From Parabacteroides chinchillae (lineage in GTDB: Bacteria > Bacteroidota > Bacteroidia > Bacteroidales > Tannerellaceae), in NCBI RefSeq assembly GCF_900108035.1, contig NZ_FNVS01000001.1, positions 372,001 through 436,000 on the forward strand: 64,000 nucleotides of DNA, given 5' to 3'. The notes beneath the pieces were generated by a model. That model did no database searches. It saw only the letters and a program-made list of their open reading frames with translations, and had not been told where the DNA came from. The position numbers and the translations under genes are program-made. Positions 8,084 to 17,121 of the stretch are shown one piece after another (the stretch's first letter is position 1; every line of letters begins with the position of its first letter).

Positions 8084-8941
8084 ATGACACTAAGTATTGA
8101 ACAGAATACATGCATAAAGTGTAAGAAATGCGTACAGGTATGTCCTGCTAACATCTTTATCCAGAAAAAAAACAAAGAAGCGATTGAGTTACAATATATC
8201 GACAGTTGCATTGTATGTGGTCATTGTGTGGACGTCTGTCCCACAAATTCTGTTCTGCACAGTGAATTTCCGTTGGAAAATGTTCACACAATTGATTACA
8301 GTTATATGCCCGATCCGGACCGGCTTATGGAACTGATAAAATCCCGCCGTTCCAACCGTACCATCACTACCCGGCCTGTTCCCAAAGAGATGCTGGACAA
8401 AATTGTGGAAGCAGCCAATTGTGCGCCTACCGCCACAAATGCACAAACAGTATCTTTCACGGTAATTACAGATCCGGCAAAGCTCCGTCAGGTAAGCGAT
8501 TACACGATCAATGTATTTAACTCTTTGGCTAAATTTTTACTAAATCCAGTTATAAAGTGCCTGCTGAAGCCATTTATGAAAGATGTATATAAATATGTAC
8601 CTACATTTGAACGTCTAAAACAGGAACATGCAGCCGGCAATGATCCGATTCTCCGAAAAGCGACAGCACTGCTGTTTATTCATACGCCTAAATCTAACCG
8701 GTTTGGGAGTGAGGATTCGAATCTGGCATACCAAAACGCATCTTTAATGGCACAGGCTCTAGGTGTAAGTCAAATATATATGGGTTTTGTTCTTACAGCT
8801 ATCAAGCAAGAAAAAAAAGATACTTTGGCAAAAGGACTGGGAATAGATGGAAAAATTCACGCTATCATGGCGCTGGGTATGCCAGCTTTCCGATATCCTA
8901 AATATGCAGACAGAAAGCCCGCCAAATATCAACTCATATAA
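8084..8941 (+). CDS. Ferredoxin-fused nitroreductase-family protein
   Basis: I start at the ATG at 8084 (285 residues). A TTG at 8048 would extend the frame, but the TACATTTG promoter box at 8052-8059 lies inside that extension. Residues 1-60 carry two 4Fe-4S motifs (CIKCKKCVQVCP and CIVCGHCVDVCP). The rest is an FMN-binding nitroreductase fold beginning SRRSNRTITTRPV, with an insertion near the middle. The protein probably moves electrons from the clusters to FMN; the substrate is unknown. It is the only intact gene between degraded fragments on both sides. Confidence 0.9.
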   Translation: MTLSIEQNTCIKCKKCVQVCPANIFIQKKNKEAIELQYIDSCIVCGHCVDVCPTNSVLHSEFPLENVHTIDYSYMPDPDRLMELIKSRRSNRTITTRPVPKEMLDKIVEAANCAPTATNAQTVSFTVITDPAKLRQVSDYTINVFNSLAKFLLNPVIKCLLKPFMKDVYKYVPTFERLKQEHAAGNDPILRKATALLFIHTPKSNRFGSEDSNLAYQNASLMAQALGVSQIYMGFVLTAIKQEKKDTLAKGLGIDGKIHAIMALGMPAFRYPKYADRKPAKYQLI

Positions 8942-8969
8942 AACCAATGCATTATAAACAATAATAGCT

Positions 8970-9092
8970 GTGTATCCCAACATTATATTGTTCGATGGTA
9001 TCTGCAATCTATGCAACGGAGTAGTCTGCTTTTTAATTAAGAGGGATAAAAAAGCAGTATTCCGGTTTATGCATTACCACTGTTATGAATGA
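8970..9092 (+). pseudogene. Truncated DUF393 (DCC family) thiol-oxidoreductase remnant
   Basis: The frame from the GTG at 8970 reads N-I-I-L-F-D-G-I-C-N-L-C-N-G-V-V and then L-I-K-R-D-K-K-A-V-F-R-F. This is the N-terminal DGxCxxC active-site block of DUF393/YuxK proteins (about 130 residues). It stops at 9090-9092 after about 40 residues, and the rest of the gene is missing. The last seven codons are unrelated sequence that runs into an ABC-ATPase fragment, so a deletion junction lies near 9069-9085. Confidence 0.85.
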
Positions 9093-9180
9093 GTATAGAA
9101 GAACTATATTGGTTGTATCACACGACTTGACATTCACAAAAGAGATACGAGCAAACACCAGATATTTGGAATTAGTTTAA
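9085..9180 (+). pseudogene. C-terminal remnant of an ABC ATPase
   Basis: The frame 9085-9180 encodes 31 residues, M-N-E-Y-R-R-T-I-L-V-V-S-H-D-L-T-F onward, ending Y-L-E-L-V-stop. LVVSHD is the H-loop that follows Walker B in ABC ATPases, and the ending resembles ABC-F or antibiotic-resistance type ATPases. All upstream domains are absent. It overlaps the end of the DUF393 fragment in another frame. No function is expected. Confidence 0.75.
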
Positions 9181-9208
9181 TTCATATCTTTGCAATAGAG
9201 TAAATACA

Positions 9209-9922
9209 ATGAACATGGATATTTTGTTAGACGTACATACACATACAACAGCCAGTGGGCACGCTTTTAGCACCTTACAGGAAATGGCACAGGCTGCTGC
9301 TGAAAAGAAATTAAAAGTACTCGGAATAACAGAGCATTCGCCAGGTATTCCAGGGACTTGCGATCCGATTTATTTCCGTAATTTGCATGTTGTTCCCCGT
9401 CAAATGTACGGCGTCGAATTATTACTTGGTGCGGAGCTAAATATTATTGATTACAAAGGTTCGGTAGATTTACCGGAAAGCTATTTTCCGATGCTTGACA
9501 TTAAGATTGCCGGTATACACTCTCTTTGCTATACCCCGGGAACAATAGACGAAAACACTTCAGCTATGATTGGAGCTATTCGCAATCCGGCCATCAATAT
9601 AATCAGTCATCCGGGAGACGGCACTGCGTTGTTGAACTTCGAACCAATTGTATTAGCCGCTAAAGAAAGTCGTACGCTTTTGGAGATTAACAATAGTTCA
9701 TTGAATCCGATAAGAAATAAGCCATCGGCACGCAAAAACAATATTGAGATATTGAAACTATGCAAGAAGTATGATATACCGGTGATATTAGGAAGTGATG
9801 CGCACATCAGTTTTGACATTGCATGCTACGATCATATTAACGAATTGCTAATGGAAACAGATTTTCCCGAAAGCCTCATCCTTAATGATAAAATAAACTA
9901 CTTTAAAGCGTTTATAAATTAA
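9209..9922 (+). CDS. PHP-domain phosphatase-like hydrolase
   Basis: 237 residues. Metal-binding PHP motifs are present: DVHTHTTASGHAFST at the N-terminus, GITEHSP, HPGDG in the middle and GSDAH near the C-terminus. This layout matches YcdX-like and histidinol-phosphatase-like PHP hydrolases, which hydrolyse phosphoesters with three metals. The substrate is not predictable. A TATCTTTG box at 9185-9192 lies 16 bp before the ATG, which suits a short leader. Confidence 0.88.
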   Translation: MNMDILLDVHTHTTASGHAFSTLQEMAQAAAEKKLKVLGITEHSPGIPGTCDPIYFRNLHVVPRQMYGVELLLGAELNIIDYKGSVDLPESYFPMLDIKIAGIHSLCYTPGTIDENTSAMIGAIRNPAINIISHPGDGTALLNFEPIVLAAKESRTLLEINNSSLNPIRNKPSARKNNIEILKLCKKYDIPVILGSDAHISFDIACYDHINELLMETDFPESLILNDKINYFKAFIN

Positions 9923-9929
9923 GAACCGG

Positions 9930-9980
9930 CAGGTGGCAGTTAGTATTAAGACATAGCATCTTTCATATTTCTGCCACCTG
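9930..9980. terminator. Hairpin between convergent genes
   Basis: A perfect 10-bp stem, CAGGTGGCAG (9930-9939) with CTGCCACCTG (9971-9980), separates the PHP hydrolase gene from the convergent TPR gene. There is no long T tract, so termination strength is uncertain. Confidence 0.6.
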
Positions 9981-9991
9981 TAAGTCTTCTG

Positions 9992-11716
9992 TTATTTACA
10001 ATGTTCCTGAATTAATTTATCAGCAACGGGGTCGCCCAGCTCTTTCGCCTTTTGAAATGCAGCGCATGCCTCGGCTTTCTTTTCCTGTCTAATGAAACAT
10101 ACTCCTTTCAGACGATAACAGGCAGCAAAGTCAGGTGCAATGCTTAACGCCTTTTCTATGCTGGCTAATGCCTGATCGCAAGTTTGCATACGGATATATA
10201 TAGAAGCTTCTTCTGCATAATAATTCGGATCTTGCGGACTCATCTTTATAGCTTCCCGGATATCTTTCAAAGCACCGGCCAGATCGCCTAAACGGAATTT
10301 AGCTTGTTCGCGATAATAGAAGAAAGCATCGGATACACGCCCTCCCATAAGACGATAATATAAATCGTAATCGTCTACAGCCTCTTTATATTGCATTAAT
10401 TTCATTCGCAATTCCACACGTTCGAGCACATACTCCGCTGTTTCCGCAGAAGCCGTAGGCCTATTTTTGGCAATAGCACTATCCAACAACATAATTAATT
10501 CGCCCAAATTAGCACCTGGCATGTTCTCCCTTGCTTTTGCTGCCATATAATAAGAAGCAGAAGAAGCCACGTTACTGTTATTGGTTATCATATAATTTGC
10601 ATATGCATCTTCATAATTCTTGCGTGCAAAATAAATATCACCCAACAATTGGTGATAAACAGGCTGATCGTCTTCCTTTATAGCTTGTTGAAGAGATTCC
10701 AAAGCAGCATCCACAGTCCAGTTTTTATCATTTAAAGTAGAATCGGCAGACACGCCGTAAATTAGCTTGGCCTTGTTAAACCACATATCACCTTTGCTTT
10801 TACTATACTTTCCGGAAGTGTTAATATCTTCCAAAGCCAAAGCAAGGAGTTTTGATTCTTCAGCCGGACCGGAAGCCAGCACAGCACGGTTATATGCATA
10901 ATGTGAAGCACGATTCAGATATCCCTCGGGAACATTCGGGAAGCGGGCAATAAAATCATTCAACGTATTCAGGTATTCTTCTGCATTCTGTGTACCGGCC
11001 ATAAGATAAAGAGAAACCAGCGCTTCATCCGCCGATGCCGGCCATGCCTTCCGTATTCCGATCGAAGTATAGACCGTATTAAAAGCATCCGACGACTTAA
11101 GAGCCAGGCTATTGGCATATCTGGCCGAAACAGCATACGAATTTGCATTTTTGCCGGAAGCATCATCCTGTGCAAGCCCGAACACTTCGCCATTCTCCGT
11201 AAGCATTGGAGCATTAGACTGTCCTGTCATTAGTGGAAAGCTTATTTTATAATAGCTGTAAGAGTCCTTCAGTCTGGAGACTTCTGTAATCTGCCCCTCA
11301 CTAAAAGCAATATTTTTACCTGTAGAATAGGGCATCAAATAAACTTTTGTACCAGCCGGCAAGGCTTCTGAAACCAACGGCAGATAAGATACCTTTTTAG
11401 GGACAGATACCTGTACTTTTATGACATCATACAATTCGTCTGCACCAATAATAAAAGTTACCGGATAGGTATTGCCTGCCGCGTCAGTTACATTTGCTTT
11501 TTGTGCATCCTTAAAAAGAGAATAGGCCGAAAGGGCTTCTCCCGATTCACTGACAAAGAATCCCAGTCCTTTATGAAGTACCGTATTGTCTTTTTTATAC
11601 GTAGTAACCGTTAATACGGCATTCTTTTCCTTCCCCATCCATTTAGGAGCTTTTTTCTGGGCAGCCAGTGTCAGGATATGGCAACATATCACCAAAAATA
11701 GTAGTACTCGTTTCAT
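9992..11716 (-). CDS. Exported trypsin-like pseudo-protease with TPR repeats
   Basis: 574 residues with a cleavable signal peptide (about 1-19). Residues 30-215 resemble a trypsin/HtrA-like fold: the Asp of the triad is recognisable in LYDVIKVQV and the Ser in GQSNAP, but the His-bearing segment reads SAYSLF. Catalysis is therefore probably lost. TPR repeats fill roughly 330-574. It may act as an envelope scaffold or binding protein. A TATTTTTG box lies at 11745-11752 on the minus strand. The 23-bp hairpin array at 11813-11950 lies just upstream of this promoter. Confidence 0.8.
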   Translation of the reverse strand: MKRVLLFLVICCHILTLAAQKKAPKWMGKEKNAVLTVTTYKKDNTVLHKGLGFFVSESGEALSAYSLFKDAQKANVTDAAGNTYPVTFIIGADELYDVIKVQVSVPKKVSYLPLVSEALPAGTKVYLMPYSTGKNIAFSEGQITEVSRLKDSYSYYKISFPLMTGQSNAPMLTENGEVFGLAQDDASGKNANSYAVSARYANSLALKSSDAFNTVYTSIGIRKAWPASADEALVSLYLMAGTQNAEEYLNTLNDFIARFPNVPEGYLNRASHYAYNRAVLASGPAEESKLLALALEDINTSGKYSKSKGDMWFNKAKLIYGVSADSTLNDKNWTVDAALESLQQAIKEDDQPVYHQLLGDIYFARKNYEDAYANYMITNNSNVASSASYYMAAKARENMPGANLGELIMLLDSAIAKNRPTASAETAEYVLERVELRMKLMQYKEAVDDYDLYYRLMGGRVSDAFFYYREQAKFRLGDLAGALKDIREAIKMSPQDPNYYAEEASIYIRMQTCDQALASIEKALSIAPDFAACYRLKGVCFIRQEKKAEACAAFQKAKELGDPVADKLIQEHCK

Positions 11717-11812
11717 TTTATTTCATGTTATCAGATATACCTGGCAAAAATAGGGATAATTTTAGAGCACAGGCCATAACTGTACAGAAAATATAGATAA
11801 TATCCTACCTTT

Positions 11813-11950
11813 CCGTGAGAGTGTCTCACCTTATGCCGTGAGAGTGTCTCACCCTATGCCGTGGGAATGTCTCACCCTATGCCGTGAGAGTGTCTCACCC
11901 TATGCCGTGGGAATGTCTCACCTTATGCCGTGGGAGTGCTTCACCTTTCC
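11813..11950. repeat. Six tandem 23-bp hairpin repeats
   Basis: Units start at 11813, 11836, 11859, 11882, 11905 and 11928. Each is close to CCGTGAGAGTGTCTCACC plus CTATG. The core GTGAGA-GTG-TCTCAC is a 6-bp hairpin; variants read GTGGGA, which keeps pairing by G-U. The sixth unit is the most diverged. The array starts inside the last codons of the ABC-2 permease gene (unit 6 and part of unit 5 are coding) and fills most of the 201-bp gap before the TPR gene. There are no spacers. Confidence 0.95.
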
Positions 11951-13114
11951 TGTTGTATATTTATAGGTAAAACAAGCCAGAACGAAATAAACAAGGCACT
12001 GTATCCACAACGTAATATACTCCACCGAAATCTGGGATAAAGAGGCTCCCATTGAACTTAACTGCACATATCCCAATGTTGCGGGCGAGACCGGCAGAAT
12101 ATAGTGGGCAACCCTCCAATACCACGGCATCAGTTCCAAAGGATAAGACACGCCTGAAAGAAAGACTAACCCGACAGAAAAAAACGCAATCATCAACAAA
12201 GGTGCTTCCGAGTCTGTGAAAAACAGGGATGCAGCCAATCCCAGAAAACTGGTAGCAAGAAGAAAAGGGATCAGCAACATGACGATTTCGAACGGATTTC
12301 CGATAGCCGGCATACCAAACAACAAGGGAATCAGTCCTAAAAGGAAACAACAAAAAATAGCATAAAGCATAACATAAACAAACGTCTTAGCCGCTACCAC
12401 CCGCGCCATACGTCCGAAAGAGAGTCCCTGAGAAGCAAACCGGGCTATAGAACCCGTATGCCGTTCTCTCCCGCTTATCATTCCGATAAGCATCATTAGT
12501 GTTTGGAAAACAATAATAATCAATACTGCCGGAATCAGATAAGAACCATAACCTTCCGTGTGATTATAAAGTGCGGTTCCGACAACAGTGATTGGCTGAG
12601 CCATAGCCAGCTGCGAAGCCGCTTGTTCCGGCAGGAATACCATCATATTGGGGCGGTAGTCTTCATCCAGGGCCAGCATAGCTGCTGCAGAAGCTTCCTG
12701 CATCGACATATAATAAAGAAATGCGCTGGTAGTTTCATACATAATAAAAACAGACTGTCCGCCGCGCGAAACACGATCTTCAAAATCATCCGGAATATAA
12801 ACAATACCAACCACCTGATCACGCTTCATCAGATCCTGCGCTTCTGTGTAATCCACGGCGTTAGTCAGCACCTCTACCTGAGGTGTTACATTCAGATAAC
12901 GGGTAAACTGTCTGCTTAGTTCGCTGTGAGAATGATCCACCACGGCAACAGGCGCATTGCGCACCACATCCGGAGCATACATGTAATTATAAAGAAGGCC
13001 ATAAACAAATATGCCACCTATCAGAACCAGTAAAATAGAGTAGCTGGTACTGATTACACGAAATTCATCATATATAATCTCTGCTATATCTGCTAGATAT
13101 TTCTTCATATTCAC
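11918..13114 (-). CDS. ABC-2 type exporter permease (second of pair)
   Basis: 398 residues. One N-terminal membrane helix (about 18-40), a large periplasmic domain (about 45-190) and a cluster of five helices to about 385 match YhhJ/YbhR-type ABC-2 permeases. It overlaps the upstream permease gene by 4 bp (ATGA). With the TolC, HlyD and sister permease it forms a tripartite exporter for drugs or other small molecules. The last seven or so residues (VKHSHGI) are encoded by the first unit of the 23-bp repeat array, so the C-terminus has been shaped by the repeat. No ATPase gene lies in this operon. Confidence 0.9.
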   Translation of the reverse strand: MNMKKYLADIAEIIYDEFRVISTSYSILLVLIGGIFVYGLLYNYMYAPDVVRNAPVAVVDHSHSELSRQFTRYLNVTPQVEVLTNAVDYTEAQDLMKRDQVVGIVYIPDDFEDRVSRGGQSVFIMYETTSAFLYYMSMQEASAAAMLALDEDYRPNMMVFLPEQAASQLAMAQPITVVGTALYNHTEGYGSYLIPAVLIIIVFQTLMMLIGMISGRERHTGSIARFASQGLSFGRMARVVAAKTFVYVMLYAIFCCFLLGLIPLLFGMPAIGNPFEIVMLLIPFLLATSFLGLAASLFFTDSEAPLLMIAFFSVGLVFLSGVSYPLELMPWYWRVAHYILPVSPATLGYVQLSSMGASLSQISVEYITLWIQCLVYFVLACFTYKYTTGKVKHSHGIR

Positions 13115-14277
13115 TCAATATTTTCATACTTATGACTTAATACAGCATGTTTCAAATGTGGCAACATCAGCAAAGCAAGCAGTATATAAACAAACAATAA
13201 AGCTATACTCTGCCAGGCATAAGCAAATCCATAATCGCCATATAAAAGGTTCTGGCATATTTCCACAAAGTGCCGAACCGGGAAAAGAAAAGAAGTATAA
13301 TAAACCGGAGCGTACATGGAAGCAACCGGGAAAGTTACCCCCGATAAAGTTGCCCCCAAAGATCCCACCATAGAGACAATACTGATAATAATACTAATTG
13401 CAGGAAAAAGCGAGAAGATAAACACCGCCATCGCCTGTGTAGCAATAACAAACAGGATAGCAACAAGATTAAGCGGCCAGAACCCACAGGAAAAAGGTAT
13501 GTGCATTACTCCGAACAAGACATAATTTGCAAACACGCTCATGATACTGAAGATAACCGTATAAGGAAGCAACTTCCCCAACATGGCTATCACCATATTC
13601 CCACCGGCCGAGGTAATCCATTCATCTCCTGTCTTGAACTTGATTTCGCTTCCCACGGCATAAACAGTCACAAGCAATATTATTACCTGAAAGAAGATAT
13701 AAAAAAAGGGTTGGCTCAAATAAACGGAGTAGTCCAAATCGGGGTTGAATAAAGGATGACTGCTCGATTTAACAGGCAGCAGGAAAGTTGTAACCTGATC
13801 CACCCCTACTCCCGCAGCCGTAGCTTGTGCTACAACGGGAGCCATTGATAAAGTACGCAAAGTAGTCTCAAATGCCGACCTTACTTCGCCTCCCACACTC
13901 AATAAAGCATAATGATAGTAGTACGACAAAACAGCCTCACGACCTGCCGTAGCATTTGCCTCGAACTGATAAGGTATGACTAAATAACCGTATATTTCTT
14001 TTGCTTGTGTAGCCTTTCGGGCAGCTTCTGCATCCGTATAATGTGCAGTAACGCGAAAAGTCGGAACAGATCCGATCTGGCGGGTAACCTCGCGCGACAT
14101 CCCGGTCTGATCCTGGTCTACTATTCCTATCGGAATATTTTCCATTTGACCGTTCCCAAAGATTGTAGCCATGAAAAACACACAGAATAGAGGCAGAATG
14201 ATGCATACCCCGAAGTAAAGCCTACGGGAAACCATCCTCTTCATCTCTCTTGTGAGAACCGAAACAAAATACGTCAT
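13111..14277 (-). CDS. ABC-2 type exporter permease (first of pair)
   Basis: 388 residues with the same fold as its downstream partner: an N-terminal helix after MVSRRLYFGV, a periplasmic domain to about 185, then five to six C-terminal helices. It overlaps that partner by 4 bp and starts 15 bp after the HlyD gene. The two probably form a heterodimeric membrane core. The missing ATP-binding subunit must be encoded elsewhere, or the permeases borrow one; I see no ATPase fused here. Confidence 0.9.
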   Translation of the reverse strand: MTYFVSVLTREMKRMVSRRLYFGVCIILPLFCVFFMATIFGNGQMENIPIGIVDQDQTGMSREVTRQIGSVPTFRVTAHYTDAEAARKATQAKEIYGYLVIPYQFEANATAGREAVLSYYYHYALLSVGGEVRSAFETTLRTLSMAPVVAQATAAGVGVDQVTTFLLPVKSSSHPLFNPDLDYSVYLSQPFFYIFFQVIILLVTVYAVGSEIKFKTGDEWITSAGGNMVIAMLGKLLPYTVIFSIMSVFANYVLFGVMHIPFSCGFWPLNLVAILFVIATQAMAVFIFSLFPAISIIISIVSMVGSLGATLSGVTFPVASMYAPVYYTSFLFPVRHFVEICQNLLYGDYGFAYAWQSIALLFVYILLALLMLPHLKHAVLSHKYENIE

Positions 14278-14292
14278 ACTCTTTACGATTAT

Positions 14293-15282
14293 TCAATTTT
14301 CAAATTCCACAAGTACAGACATACCCGGCCTTAGCCCCTCCACTTTTGAGGTAGGAGACGCATGCAACTGAAAGGTACGAAGATCGTAACTACCGGTCTG
14401 TTTTGTAGATTTCCAGGTGGCAAAGCTGCCAAGAGGACTGATATAATAGATTTTAAATTCAATCCCTTTCTTATCGATTGCCGGAACATCTGCCAGAAAT
14501 GTACCGCCCATTTTAAAGAAGGGTAAACGATCTTCACGGACATTTAATACTACATGCACATCGTCCAACACAACCAGATTCATAATCGGCATACCGGCTC
14601 CTACCAACTCACCCCGTTTAGGAAATATCGTAGAAATTTGCCCGGATTCAGGAGCAGTCAAACGTGCATCCTGCAACAGTGCTTCTACTTCCTCTACCGT
14701 TCCACGAGCAGCTTGCACCAACGAACGTGCACTTTCCTTATCCTGCAACCGAGCACCTTCAACAGCCATCTGATACTGGCTGTGTGCCGCCTTTTCATTA
14801 GCAACAGCGGCCTGATAGAGAGCTTCCACTTCATCTTTACGCTGGGAAGTAACAACGCTATCTTTATATAAAGCCTGAATCCGTTTATAAGTTGTACCGG
14901 CCAATTGCAAATCGGATTTAGATTTATTCCACAACTGCAAAAGGGAATTGATAATTTGCTTACGAGTCCCTTCATCGACCTTCTGGTGCTGGTAAATGGC
15001 AACATCTTCCATTGCATTTGCCTGCTGATACTTCGCCTGTGCTTCGGGGCTGTTTATAACAACAAGGGTATCACCCTGTTTTACAAATTGCCCTTCCTTC
15101 ACAAGAAACGTATCGATACGACCGGGAAGCTTACCCGATATACGGATTTCTGTTGATTCTATCTGTCCTTGCAATATTACAGGCTTTTTACCCAATAAAG
15201 CCATACCGACAGCCGATATAATCACAACTGCTACGAGTATCACAATAAAAGAGATACTTAAATATTTCCTTGTCTTATCCAT
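14293..15282 (-). CDS. HlyD-family periplasmic adaptor (membrane fusion protein)
   Basis: 329 residues. An N-terminal membrane anchor (about 9-30) is followed by a biotinyl-lipoyl half-motif with the hairpin start GRIDTFLVKEGQFVKQGD, a long helical hairpin (about 85-215) and beta-barrel segments. The family links an inner-membrane ABC transporter to a TolC channel. It sits 12 bp after the TolC gene and 15 bp before the permeases, so the operon order is TolC, adaptor, permease, permease. Confidence 0.93.
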   Translation of the reverse strand: MDKTRKYLSISFIVILVAVVIISAVGMALLGKKPVILQGQIESTEIRISGKLPGRIDTFLVKEGQFVKQGDTLVVINSPEAQAKYQQANAMEDVAIYQHQKVDEGTRKQIINSLLQLWNKSKSDLQLAGTTYKRIQALYKDSVVTSQRKDEVEALYQAAVANEKAAHSQYQMAVEGARLQDKESARSLVQAARGTVEEVEALLQDARLTAPESGQISTIFPKRGELVGAGMPIMNLVVLDDVHVVLNVREDRLPFFKMGGTFLADVPAIDKKGIEFKIYYISPLGSFATWKSTKQTGSYDLRTFQLHASPTSKVEGLRPGMSVLVEFEN

Positions 15283-15294
15283 AAATTAACGTTT

Positions 15295-16743
15295 TTAATC
15301 TTCAGAGAATATAAAATGTTCAGTCTTACCCTCTGCTTTGTATTGCTGAAACGCTTCAGGGGTTCCGCAAACAGAAAGCAAGCTAATAAGGGCAACATCA
15401 TATTGATAATAGGCCATCAAAAAAGCGGTCTTTACTTTAGAGAGCATCACTTCGGCATCCACTACTTCGGTAGATGTAGCCATTCCTTCCTGAAAAGATT
15501 TCTTACGAATACGAACAAGCTCTTCGCTCATTTCCATTGTTGTATTCAGGGCTTTAACATTATCCAGTGCATTCTGTATTTGCGAGTAGAATTTATCTAC
15601 GCCAACTTCCAGGTCGGTCACCGCTTTTTCTTTTCCTAAAGCTAAAGACTGGCTGGCAAGCTTAGCCTGGCGAATCTTTTTTTCCCGGTTCAATCCGTCA
15701 AAGATGTTCCAGGTAAAACCAACACCGATCATTGTACGAGGCATAAGATATTTATCTACACCGTGCGCATATAATGTTTGCTTTCCGAATAATGCAATAT
15801 TAGGAACATAAGCAGAACGCCCTATCTGCAATTCATCATGAGCCATGCTTTCCTGTAATTTCAACTGGGTTACCAAGTAATTTCCTGTAGGAATCTGTTC
15901 TTTGAAGTATTGTGCAGGAGGAATCACGTCATTTATAAATAAAGAAGAAGTTGTCTGTATATCTTTTTCAGACTCCATGTTCAACAAGGCTTTTAGTGCT
16001 TGCTGAGCAACAGACAAATCTTTACGGGCAGACTCAAGCTCACGTTTTGCCTCATCCATACTAACCTGGGCAAAAAGACGTTCGGCACGATTAATCATGC
16101 CGTTTTGTTCTAATTTGAGGGCTTGTTCATAGTGAGTCTTCAAAGATGTAAAAGTTTCCTCTTTCACATCTACAACACGCTGCCCAAGGCGTAGTCCAAA
16201 GTAATTGGTCACCAACAAGGCTTGCTGGGTAGCATCTACCTGATTACGGTTTACTTCTGCCAGATTCACCATCGTCTTCCCGATTTTATTGGCATAAATA
16301 CGCTTTCCCCCAGTAAAAACAGGCCAGGTAATGTTTGCATCGATAGTTGTCAGATTCTGAGAAACCAATGGAAATGTAAGAGTATTAGCTCCTATTTTAT
16401 CCAAAATAGATGAGATAAACTGGTCATCCGGCAAAATGGTATGTACAAAATCCTTTGCCGGTTCGGTAAACTGATCCAACGGCTGCTTAACCTCTACCGG
16501 ATTAGACATATGGACATAAGCGCCCGCAGCAGTAAGCGAAGGATACCAAAACGAATTAAGTCTCTGATGTTCATTACGGGCTAACTCCACTTCCTTGCCG
16601 GCAATCTTCAGACTTTTATTCTCTTTATGAAGCAATTCCATGGATTGTTCCAAACTTAGTTCCAGTTTTTCTTCCTGAGCAATCAAAGAAACCGGGAAAA
16701 AAGAAAGGAATAGCATGCCGTAACAGGCTATATTATTAACCAT
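15295..16743 (-). CDS. TolC-family outer-membrane efflux protein
   Basis: I start at the ATG at 16743 (482 residues). The open frame extends to 16866, but the extra 41 codons lie in the MFS pseudogene, whereas MVNNIACYGMLFLSFFPV is a proper signal peptide. Two repeated helical-hairpin OEP domains follow, as in TolC. It forms the outer-membrane exit duct of the adjacent ABC-2 exporter. It is the first gene of the operon. The remains of an MFS gene on the same strand lie directly upstream, so the original promoter region has been disturbed. Confidence 0.92.
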   Translation of the reverse strand: MVNNIACYGMLFLSFFPVSLIAQEEKLELSLEQSMELLHKENKSLKIAGKEVELARNEHQRLNSFWYPSLTAAGAYVHMSNPVEVKQPLDQFTEPAKDFVHTILPDDQFISSILDKIGANTLTFPLVSQNLTTIDANITWPVFTGGKRIYANKIGKTMVNLAEVNRNQVDATQQALLVTNYFGLRLGQRVVDVKEETFTSLKTHYEQALKLEQNGMINRAERLFAQVSMDEAKRELESARKDLSVAQQALKALLNMESEKDIQTTSSLFINDVIPPAQYFKEQIPTGNYLVTQLKLQESMAHDELQIGRSAYVPNIALFGKQTLYAHGVDKYLMPRTMIGVGFTWNIFDGLNREKKIRQAKLASQSLALGKEKAVTDLEVGVDKFYSQIQNALDNVKALNTTMEMSEELVRIRKKSFQEGMATSTEVVDAEVMLSKVKTAFLMAYYQYDVALISLLSVCGTPEAFQQYKAEGKTEHFIFSED

Positions 16744-16802
16744 AGTAAAATTAGTTTTGTGCGTTAAGTTTTGGTTTATAACAGATGCTAAGTGATGATT
16801 GT

Positions 16803-17053
16803 TCAACGCTTCCTTAGATCGGGCAAGAACCACGTAACCAAATCTAACAACGGCATATAGGCACAAACATTGTAAACAGCCTCAATTCCGAAGCGGTCTG
16901 CCATATTACCTAAAACAGCAGATGCAATGCCCGCCACGCCAAATGCAAATCCGATATGGCTTCACCCATATCGTTCATACAATGGCCGATACTCAAAGCC
17001 ACCAGGATGTGAGATACGGTTTTATTGACTATCGGCGCAGTTGTTTCTCTCAT
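16803..17053 (-). pseudogene. MFS transporter remnant (fosmidomycin-resistance type), internal deletion
   Basis: From the ATG at 17053 the minus strand reads M-R-E-T-T-A-P-I-V-N-K-T-V-S-H-I-L-V-A-L-S-I-G-H onward, an MFS start. Near 16953 the match jumps to another frame: G-F-A-F-G-V-A-G-I-A-S-A-V-L-G-N-M-A-D-R-F, then Y-N-V-C-A-Y-M-P-L-L and a stop at 16803-16805. That is the end of an Fsr-like MFS protein. About 80 codons remain of roughly 400, with a frameshift at the joint. A TAGATTTG box at 17097-17104 is probably its old promoter. Confidence 0.85.
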
Positions 17054-17121
17054 TTATTTATTTTCTTTTTGATTCTTTACGTTAACGGTATTGAGCCAAA
17101 TCTATCCCAGACTGTTTAATA

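Noticed and set aside
7939-8211. 90-residue minus-strand frame over the nitroreductase start
   Set aside because: It overlaps the ferredoxin motifs and a promoter on the other strand, has low-complexity composition and no homologue I recognise.
11813-11950. CRISPR array
   Set aside because: The 23-bp units are strictly tandem with no unique spacers, and no cas genes are nearby.
16744-16866. N-terminal extension of the TolC protein
   Set aside because: Those 41 codons come from the MFS remnant in another frame; the signal peptide begins at 16743.
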